From assembly GCA_004555145.1 (NCBI GenBank), contig SFJB01000015.1, positions 1-20,807 on the forward strand: a stretch of 20,807 bases of DNA. The letters run 5' to 3'. The DNA is from Bacteroidales bacterium. Its GTDB lineage: Bacteria; Bacteroidota; Bacteroidia; Bacteroidales; UBA932. The first letter of the stretch is position 1. Every line of letters begins with the position of its first letter. Both the position numbers and the translations under genes were made by a program. A model generated the notes under the pieces. That model saw only the letters and a list, made by a program, of their open reading frames with translations. It had not been told where the DNA came from and did no database searches. Shown in pieces: positions 15,074 to 20,807 of this stretch.

Positions 15074-16861
15074 ATGAAGAAATATATACCGCTTATACTG
15101 GGCATACTGATAATGGCCCTCCCGATGATGTTCTCGCACTCCTGCGCGAACACCACCGAGTCGCCTTCAGGAGGAGACAAGGATACCATCCCTCCATACA
15201 TCGTGGACATAAAGCCCCTTCCCGGCACCATAAATGTGCCTCTGGAGGGCTGCAAGTTCGAATTCAAGTTCAACGAATATGTCTCCGTCAAGAAGAGCAG
15301 CAACATCTTCCTGTCACCTCCCCTGAAAAAGGCGCCGAAATCCAAGATTCGCGGCAAGAGTCTGATAGTCAGCTTCGAGGAGCCGCTCGAGCCGAACACC
15401 ACCTATACCATCAGTTTCACCGACGCCATCGCAGACGTGAACGAAAACAATATGTTCGCCGGCTACACCTACGTGTTCTCCACCGGCTCGCGCATCGACT
15501 CAATGATGATTACCGGCACCGTGATGGACTGCGGCACCATGACACCCGTGAAAGGTGCCACCGTGCTACTCCACAAGAGCCAGCGCGACTCCGCCGTCTT
15601 CGACACGCGCCCCGTAGCCGCCGTAAAGACCGACGACTGGGGCTTCTTTGCCCTTCCGTACATAAAGGACACCGTCTATCGCCTCTACGCAATCAAGGAT
15701 GCGAACAACGACAACCTGCTCGACCCGGAAACTGAGACTGTCGCATTCATCGACAGCCTCGTGCGCCCTGTGATGACCGCCCACGACACCGTGCGCGAAA
15801 TGCTGAAGTACGATATGCTTGACACACTCTCCTGCCTCGCCAGGACCAGTGAGTACGAGCTGCGGCTCTTCACCCAGCGTTCCGGACGGCAGTTCCTCCG
15901 CAACAAGGACAGGACAGCCGAGCGCTCCGCCTACATCACCTTTATGGCACCGGATGCCATAATCGACTCCATCTCTGTCGAAGGCTTCCGCGCTTCCCAA
16001 CTAATAAGCCAGTTCAACATCGAGATGGACAGCCTGGAGTTGTGGATCAACAGCCGTCAGCCTGCCCCGGACACGATGAAAATCGAGGTAAAATACATGA
16101 AGACGGACTCCACCGGCACACTCTCCCCTGTCAGCGAGAGCATCAAGCTGCCTTTGGCAAAAGAAAAGCGCACCTATTCCAAGACTCCGCGCCGCAACCT
16201 TACCAAGGATGACACCACCTGCGTGTTCAAGCTGAACGCCGACTCCAAGACCGTGGAGCAGTACGGTTTCGTCTTTGAGTTCAAGTACCCGATCATTTAC
16301 GAGAAGTTCGACTCCATACGCTTCACTTCCATCAATCCGCACCAGGTGGAGACCGAAGAGGGTTTCGTTGTGGAAAGGGACAGCCTCAACCTGCGCCGTT
16401 ACATTCTCACCCCGACGAACAAACTGCGCCAGGGTTACGACTACAAAATCAAGGTTCCGCACCACGCCTTCCGCGACATCAACGGATACTGGTCGGACAG
16501 CCTCGAGACCAAGTGCACCCTTCCTAAGGACGAGTCCCTGAGCACATTGCACACCGTAATCAGCGGAGTCAACAACAAATATATCGTGGAACTGCTCAAC
16601 GAAAAGCGCAATACCGTCCTTCGCTCATACGTGATTTCATCGGACTGCACCCTGGATTTCCCTTACCTGAGCAAGGGCCAATATTGCCTGCGCATCACTG
16701 AAGATGCCAACCGCAACTCCATCACGGATACAGGATCGCTATTCGAACACAGGCAGCCGGAAAAGGTGAAGTTCTACGAGATGGACGGCAAACAGTTCAT
16801 CAGCATACCCGAATCAGTTGAAATCAGCCAGAACATAGACCTGAGCGGAATGTTCAAATAA
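15074..16861 (+). CDS. Ig-like domain (Big_5 type) lipoprotein, 595 aa
   Basis: An exported lipoprotein of unknown function that is widespread in Bacteroidota. The signal sequence (1-23) ends in a lipobox-like FSHSC with C24 as the lipid site. It is followed by the hallmark SPSGGDKDTIPP (about 30-41), which precedes a Big_5/SbsA-like Ig domain (about 42-137). A second beta-sandwich, resembling carboxypeptidase-regulatory folds, follows (about 145-235: ITGTVMDCGTMTPVKGATVLL). The rest is beta-rich and unclassified, with a late DANRNSITDTGS motif. The length fits this family. It lies between the stringent-response gene and a small beta-barrel protein, 2 nt and 12 nt apart. A surface or periplasmic role in envelope building is plausible, but it is inferred from location only. 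Confidence 0.85.
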   Translation: MKKYIPLILGILIMALPMMFSHSCANTTESPSGGDKDTIPPYIVDIKPLPGTINVPLEGCKFEFKFNEYVSVKKSSNIFLSPPLKKAPKSKIRGKSLIVSFEEPLEPNTTYTISFTDAIADVNENNMFAGYTYVFSTGSRIDSMMITGTVMDCGTMTPVKGATVLLHKSQRDSAVFDTRPVAAVKTDDWGFFALPYIKDTVYRLYAIKDANNDNLLDPETETVAFIDSLVRPVMTAHDTVREMLKYDMLDTLSCLARTSEYELRLFTQRSGRQFLRNKDRTAERSAYITFMAPDAIIDSISVEGFRASQLISQFNIEMDSLELWINSRQPAPDTMKIEVKYMKTDSTGTLSPVSESIKLPLAKEKRTYSKTPRRNLTKDDTTCVFKLNADSKTVEQYGFVFEFKYPIIYEKFDSIRFTSINPHQVETEEGFVVERDSLNLRRYILTPTNKLRQGYDYKIKVPHHAFRDINGYWSDSLETKCTLPKDESLSTLHTVISGVNNKYIVELLNEKRNTVLRSYVISSDCTLDFPYLSKGQYCLRITEDANRNSITDTGSLFEHRQPEKVKFYEMDGKQFISIPESVEISQNIDLSGMFK

Positions 16862-16873
16862 AACTAATTGTAA

Positions 16874-17665
16874 ATGAAGAGATTACTCATATTGGCAGCA
16901 ATCCTGGCGGGCAGCATCTCCGCATACGCCCAAAGCGACTCCCTCGCCCTCTATGAGAGCAGGGCGAAGAAGAAGCTCATAAACGACTATTCCCTGATAG
17001 GCGTCAACTACGGCGTGACCTTCTCGAACTTCATTTTTAATCCGAGCAAGTACAATATGAAGCCGGTCTTCGCTCCAAACTATGTCTCCATCACCTACAC
17101 CAAGCACAGCAAGATGTTCGGGAGCATACCTTTCTTCGCCCTGGTGGTGGGAGTGGCCACGGGTACGGAAGGCTTCGAGTTCACACCCAACAAGGAGACC
17201 GGATACATAGAGGACGCGGACGGAGCACAGCTGTGCACCATGAGGGTTATCGAGGCGCCGGCCATGATGCAGATTCATTTTGACGCCGACCCGTTCAAGC
17301 TTATGGCGAACGTGGGAGTGTACGGAGGCTGGAGGTACAACATAAGCCGCAGCGGCGAGGGAATGGATTCGGCATACGAAAACAGCTTCCGCGACTACGA
17401 GAACCGTCTGGACTACGGTCTGCAGGGAGGCATAGGTTTCGCGCTGATGTTCGACCCCGTGGAGCTGCACTTCAACTGCAATGTGCGCTGGTCCTGGTCC
17501 AGCCTCTATGAACCGGACTACAACAGCAAATACTACTTCAAATACGCCTACCCGCTTGACATCTATGCCAGTGTAGGCCTGCATTTCCAGATTACCCGCA
17601 GACGCGGAAAAACCATCAAGGACATAAAGAAAGAAGCTTACGACATAGTCTATGGAACGAATTGA
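16874..17665 (+). CDS. Small outer-membrane beta-barrel protein (PorT-like), 263 aa
   Basis: Predicted outer-membrane protein. A signal peptide (1-19, ending AYA before QSDS) is followed by alternating-residue, aromatic-rich strands typical of eight-stranded barrels, for example NYVSITYTKHSKMFG, FKLMANVGVYGGWRYNI, LDYGLQGGIGFALMF and VELHFNCNVRWSW. It resembles the PorT/OmpA-like barrel domain common in Bacteroidota. The closing strand GLHFQI is followed by a basic tail (residues 242-263), which is unusual for a barrel and may face the periplasm. The start is 12 nt after the lipoprotein stop, and the 3' end overlaps ispG by 14 nt. The exact role is unknown. Confidence 0.78.
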   Translation: MKRLLILAAILAGSISAYAQSDSLALYESRAKKKLINDYSLIGVNYGVTFSNFIFNPSKYNMKPVFAPNYVSITYTKHSKMFGSIPFFALVVGVATGTEGFEFTPNKETGYIEDADGAQLCTMRVIEAPAMMQIHFDADPFKLMANVGVYGGWRYNISRSGEGMDSAYENSFRDYENRLDYGLQGGIGFALMFDPVELHFNCNVRWSWSSLYEPDYNSKYYFKYAYPLDIYASVGLHFQITRRRGKTIKDIKKEAYDIVYGTN

Positions 17666-18890
17666 AACCCTCCCGGTGAGGATAGGCAAAAAACTGGTGA
17701 TAGGAGGCAATGCCCCGATAGTGGTGCAGACAATGTGCAACACCCACACCTCTGACGTGGAAGCGAGCGTTGAGCAGTGCCTCGAACTTGCTGCGGCAGG
17801 AGCTCAGATGATACGTCTGACCGTGCCCGGCCTGCAGGACGTGGAGCCGATGAGGCAGATCAAGGAGCGCCTCCGCGCACAGGGCTGCGATATTCCTTTG
17901 GTCGCAGACATACACTTCTCATCCAAGACAGCGTTGGCAGTGGCTCCGATCGTGGAGAAGGTACGCATCAACCCGGGCAATTTCCATCCCGATCATGGGC
18001 AGGCAAGGGAGGAGTTCCGCAGGCTCATAGGAGTATGCCGCGAACACGGCACGGCAATAAGGATAGGCCTCAACCACGGCTCTCTGGGCGCATACATCAC
18101 CAATCTGTACGGCAACACCCCGCACGCGATGGCTATGGCGGCAATGGAATGGGTGAGGATGTGCAAGGAGGAGGATTTCTACAACGTGGTCGTTTCCCTG
18201 AAGGCGAGCAATACTGTAGTTATGACCGAAGCATACAGGGAACTTGTGGCAATGATGCAGGCCGAGGGTGCGGTTTTCCCTCTGCATCTGGGAGTGACCG
18301 AATCCGGGAACGGAGACAGCGGGCGCATCAAGTCCTGCGTAGGTATCGCGACCTTGCTCCAGGAGGGCATAGGCGACACGATAAGGGTGTCTCTCACCGA
18401 GCCGCCTGTGGCTGAACTGCCGGTAGCACGCTATCTCGCCGAGCACGGCGCGCTCGCCGACGGCAGTTCGGAGCCTATGCTGGATGCAGCAATCAAATGG
18501 GGACCGAAGCTGCTGAAAAGGGAGATTGATGAAATCCCTGCATCAGCGGGAATAGACGAATACCTCAGCGACGAAATAATGCAGGCATCAAGGCGCCGTT
18601 TCTACAAGGCGGAGTACATCGCCTGCCCGGGCTGTGGCCGCACTATGTATGACCTCCAGGGCACCTTCGAGCAGGTGAAGTCACGCACCTCCCATCTCAA
18701 GGGGGTGGTCATAGCGGTAATGGGATGCATAGTCAACGGTCCGGGAGAGATGGCCGATGCCGATTGGGGCTATGTAGGAGAAGGCGGAGGAAAGGTATCC
18801 ATATACAAAAAGGGACAGCCTGTGCTCAAGCATATCCCCGATTATGAAGCCATCGACAAACTAGTCGAGCTTATTTCCCAGTCCGAGTGA
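17652..18890 (+). CDS. ispG: 4-hydroxy-3-methylbut-2-enyl diphosphate synthase IspG (GcpE), short form, 412 aa
   Basis: Converts MEcPP to HMBPP in the MEP isoprenoid pathway, using a [4Fe-4S] cluster. The TIM-barrel domain spans about 1-260 (QTMCNTHTSDVEAS, ADIHFSS, KVRINPGN, GLNHGSLG, ESGNGDSGRIKS). The cluster domain carries C325 and C328 (CPGCGRT), C359 (GCIVNGPGE) and E366. Sequence details such as NGPGEMADADWGYVGEG and EPPVAELPVAR follow the Bacteroidota/plant three-domain type. However, only about 60 residues lie between barrel and cluster domain, where that type normally has a much larger A* domain, and total length is nearer the two-domain form. All catalytic ligands are present, so it should be active. 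It overlaps the upstream gene by 14 nt and ends 1 nt from the convergent methyltransferase gene. Confidence 0.93.
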   Translation: MERIETLPVRIGKKLVIGGNAPIVVQTMCNTHTSDVEASVEQCLELAAAGAQMIRLTVPGLQDVEPMRQIKERLRAQGCDIPLVADIHFSSKTALAVAPIVEKVRINPGNFHPDHGQAREEFRRLIGVCREHGTAIRIGLNHGSLGAYITNLYGNTPHAMAMAAMEWVRMCKEEDFYNVVVSLKASNTVVMTEAYRELVAMMQAEGAVFPLHLGVTESGNGDSGRIKSCVGIATLLQEGIGDTIRVSLTEPPVAELPVARYLAEHGALADGSSEPMLDAAIKWGPKLLKREIDEIPASAGIDEYLSDEIMQASRRRFYKAEYIACPGCGRTMYDLQGTFEQVKSRTSHLKGVVIAVMGCIVNGPGEMADADWGYVGEGGGKVSIYKKGQPVLKHIPDYEAIDKLVELISQSE

Positions 18891-18891
18891 G

Positions 18892-20091
18892 CTACTCCAC
18901 GTAGAGCAGCAAGCCTTTGAGGTACTCCCCCTCCGGATGATATATATTCACTGGATGGTCAGCGCCCTGGCAGAATCTGTCTAGTATTCTCACCCTGCGT
19001 CCAGTCTGGGCAGCAGCAGAGAAGACGGTGTTTGCGAAGCTGATCTTATCCACCACCTGAGAGCAGCTGAAAGTAAATATCAGACCTCCCGGGGCAACTT
19101 TTGATATCGCTGCCGCATTAAGCCTCTGATAAGCTCTAAGAGCATTTTTCAGCGCTCCCCTGTGCTTGGCGAATGCGGGCGGGTCCACAATCATCAGGTC
19201 ATAAGCTCCCTCCTTGCAGGCTGCAAGGAAATCGATTGCATCCGTGCAGTAATTTACATAATTGCCGGCATCCGGGCAGTTGAGTTTGAGGTTCTCACCT
19301 GCAAGCCTTATTGCCTTGGATGAGGAGTCCACGGAATGTACAAGTTCTGCGCCTGCGCTCAGGGCATACACACTGAACCCGCCCGTGTAGCAGAAAAGGT
19401 TCAGCACCCTGCGTCCTGCCGCATACCTGCCCACGAGGGCCCTGTTGTCCCTCTGGTCGAGGAAAAAGCCTGTCTTCTGACCTTCCTCCCAGTTCACTAT
19501 GAATTTTCTGGAATTCTCGCTGACCGTAAGACATGGGCTGTCGAAGCCTTCCTGTCTGTAAAGATATCCGTCCACCAATTCAAGTCCGGCCTTGAAAGGA
19601 GCCGTTCCGGAGCTCTTGTCGTAGACGGCCTTGAGCGTGTCGCCTACGAGTTCGCGCAGGGCCTCGCAAATCTTGGATTTGGCGCGGAACATCCCCACGG
19701 AATGAGCCTGAAGAACGCATACGCCGTCATACCAGTCCATGATAAGTCCCGGGAGACCATCACCTTCTCCGTGAACCAGTCTGAAGCAGTTGGTCTCGCC
19801 GTCACCGTCAAGTCTCAGACCAACAGCCGCCCTGGCATCTATCGCCCGTTTCAGGGATATCTTCCAGAAATCCCTGTCACTAGGATCGGCATCAAAGGAA
19901 AGCACCCTCACTGCTATGGAACCTATCTGGTAATGCCCGGCAGCGAGATACTCCCCTTCCGAGCTGTATACCGCCACAAGATCCCCTTCTGACGGCGTGC
20001 CCTGAATCTGGGCTATCGCCCCGCTGAACACCCAGGGGTGGAAGCGTCTTAGGCTTTCGTCACGGTTTTTTTTGAGTACTATTCTGATCAT
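18892..20091 (-). CDS. rlmI: Class I SAM-dependent rRNA methyltransferase, RlmI family, 399 aa
   Basis: Predicted 23S rRNA 5-methylcytosine methyltransferase (E. coli RlmI acts at C1962). An N-terminal PUA domain (1-75, HPWVFSGAI, GDLVAVYSSEG) binds RNA. A central domain (about 80-190, DGLPGLIMDWYDG) is followed by the GQKTGFFLDQRDNR motif (204-217). The SAM-binding loop is VLNLFCYTGGFS (229-240). DPPAFAK (303-309) and the TFSCS catalytic cysteine (C343) complete the fold. Length is normal. The start overlaps the exonuclease gene by 32 nt. The end is 1 nt from the ispG stop in convergent orientation, with no terminator between. The exact rRNA target in this organism is not proven by sequence. 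Confidence 0.9.
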   Translation of the reverse strand: MIRIVLKKNRDESLRRFHPWVFSGAIAQIQGTPSEGDLVAVYSSEGEYLAAGHYQIGSIAVRVLSFDADPSDRDFWKISLKRAIDARAAVGLRLDGDGETNCFRLVHGEGDGLPGLIMDWYDGVCVLQAHSVGMFRAKSKICEALRELVGDTLKAVYDKSSGTAPFKAGLELVDGYLYRQEGFDSPCLTVSENSRKFIVNWEEGQKTGFFLDQRDNRALVGRYAAGRRVLNLFCYTGGFSVYALSAGAELVHSVDSSSKAIRLAGENLKLNCPDAGNYVNYCTDAIDFLAACKEGAYDLMIVDPPAFAKHRGALKNALRAYQRLNAAAISKVAPGGLIFTFSCSQVVDKISFANTVFSAAAQTGRRVRILDRFCQGADHPVNIYHPEGEYLKGLLLYVE

Positions 20092-20719
20092 TTTGATTCT
20101 GCTGGTTTGGATTCATCTCTTCAGGGCTGAGAGGATGCTTTTCAGACTTCTGAAGTTTCAGATACATCTCCCTGCATATCCAGGCATCTGTGGCAGCGTA
20201 CATCTTCTGTGCCTGGCTGAATTCCTCAGCTTCCCAGTTGGACAACTGCTGGCTCTTGGAAATCTTGCATCCCAGAATGATTGCAGCCATCTTTTTCACG
20301 CTCTTGTCCCTTATACCCCACTCGCAGCCAATTTTCTGCAGATCCACGAAGGACTTCGCCTCAAACGGATGATAGTATTGCAATCCCCTCACGTCATCGT
20401 GAACTGCCGCCCCGACTTTGATGATTCTTTCGTTGGAAAGCACGGAACACATCAGTTTGCGCATACCGAGCTGGTTAACTCTGAAAAGGAAAGCCTTGTC
20501 AGCACCGGACAACTGCAAGAGGGCGACGTGGTTATGATGCTGTCCCGGCGAGAAGACAGGCCGCGTCTCAGTATCAAAGCCTATGACTTTCTGGGTCATA
20601 AGATATGCAATCGCCTTGGCATACTCCAAGCCCGGCTTGTCTATCACGTGAATTTTTCCGGGAAAGGATCCCAGAGGCATTTTTTCTATTTCGTCGGCTT
20701 GTATGCTAATTTTGAACAT
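20060..20719 (-). CDS. DEDDy-type 3'-5' exonuclease (RNase D/WRN-like domain), 219 aa
   Basis: A single-domain nuclease that trims RNA or DNA 3' ends with two metal ions. Acidic residues are D49 and E51 (IGFDTETRP), D108 or D109 (GAAVHDDVRGL) and D178 with Y174 (MYAATDAW), which gives the Y-x3-D form of motif III. No HRDC domain follows, so it is not a full RNase D. The C-terminus (about 204-219) is a low-complexity Asn/Gln tail (NPNQQNQNDQN) that overlaps the start of rlmI. Its own start overlaps the stop of the gene entering from the right edge by 14 nt. A role in RNA maturation with the rRNA methyltransferase is an inference from the shared operon. Confidence 0.88.
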   Translation of the reverse strand: MFKISIQADEIEKMPLGSFPGKIHVIDKPGLEYAKAIAYLMTQKVIGFDTETRPVFSPGQHHNHVALLQLSGADKAFLFRVNQLGMRKLMCSVLSNERIIKVGAAVHDDVRGLQYYHPFEAKSFVDLQKIGCEWGIRDKSVKKMAAIILGCKISKSQQLSNWEAEEFSQAQKMYAATDAWICREMYLKLQKSEKHPLSPEEMNPNQQNQNDQNSTQKKP

Positions 20720-20807
20720 AAGAAGATGGTATCAATATTATCGAGCCGTCTTCGGTCTCGGGTTTTGGTATCGGAAGATAGGTAACTACCTGAGGTTTGG
20801 ATATGTT
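20706..20807 (-). CDS. C-terminal fragment of an unidentified protein entering from the right edge
   Basis: On the minus strand the frame from the edge is open for 33 codons, then stops at TAG (20708-20706). It ends PKPETEDGSIILIPSSYVQN and is rich in Pro, Ile and Val. The stop overlaps the exonuclease start by 14 nt, the same tight overlap seen between exonuclease and rlmI, which supports one operon. The fragment is too short to name. Confidence 0.6.
   Translation of the reverse strand, partial: NISKPQVVTYLPIPKPETEDGSIILIPSSYVQN

Noticed and set aside
15074..17665. Lipoprotein and beta-barrel pair considered as a new secretion or SusCD-like system
   Set aside because: The barrel is too small for SusC or a type IX translocon pore, the lipoprotein lacks SusD features, and both resemble widely distributed Bacteroidota families.

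Overview
The window reads as a chromosomal segment of a Bacteroidota bacterium, most likely an anaerobic, plant-glycan-degrading Bacteroidales member. The support is: promoters of the Bacteroidota type (-33 TTTG, -7 TAnnTTTG), absence of Shine-Dalgarno sequences, a pyrophosphate-type phosphofructokinase, a lipoprotein with the GGxKDxxPP motif after its lipobox, IspG of the Bacteroidota/plant sequence type, and a GH51-GH3 arabinoxylan gene pair. I saw no tRNA, rRNA, insertion sequence, CRISPR array or phage gene.

Left part, minus strand (1-2584 and on to 8341). A GH51 arabinofuranosidase, a very large multidomain GH3 enzyme (1254 aa) and a small beta-propeller-like protein form a tight operon transcribed right to left. 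It starts from a TATATTTG box just upstream of the GH51 gene. Next comes a TrpB2-type tryptophan synthase beta chain with its own promoter. Its leader holds the standout feature of the window: an 18-codon peptide with three consecutive Trp codons, followed by three mutually exclusive RNA pairings that end in a U8 terminator. This is a complete, textbook-like tryptophan attenuator. At the far left edge another minus-strand gene begins with a Gln-rich N-terminus and a good promoter.

Centre (8363-9853). A PPi-type 6-phosphofructokinase gene on the minus strand ends in a strong rho-independent terminator. It shares a 130-bp divergent promoter region with ligA.

Right-hand plus-strand cluster (9854-18890). 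ligA, a YihY/BrkB membrane protein, a bifunctional (p)ppGpp synthetase/hydrolase, an Ig-like lipoprotein, a small outer-membrane beta-barrel and ispG follow each other with overlaps or gaps of at most 12 nt. This indicates one long housekeeping operon joining DNA sealing, stringent response, envelope proteins and isoprenoid synthesis. IspG is only 412 aa and seems to lack the extra central domain usual in this phylum.

Right end, minus strand (18892-20807). A 3'-5' exonuclease overlaps an RlmI-type rRNA methyltransferase by 32 nt, with an A8 run in the overlap, and the methyltransferase ends 1 nt from the ispG stop. The C-terminus of one more gene enters from the right edge and overlaps the exonuclease start.

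All non-coding stretches are shorter than 300 bases. The longest is the 236-base trpB2 leader. No obviously new multi-gene defence or mobile system is present. The most interesting regulatory element is the Trp attenuator.
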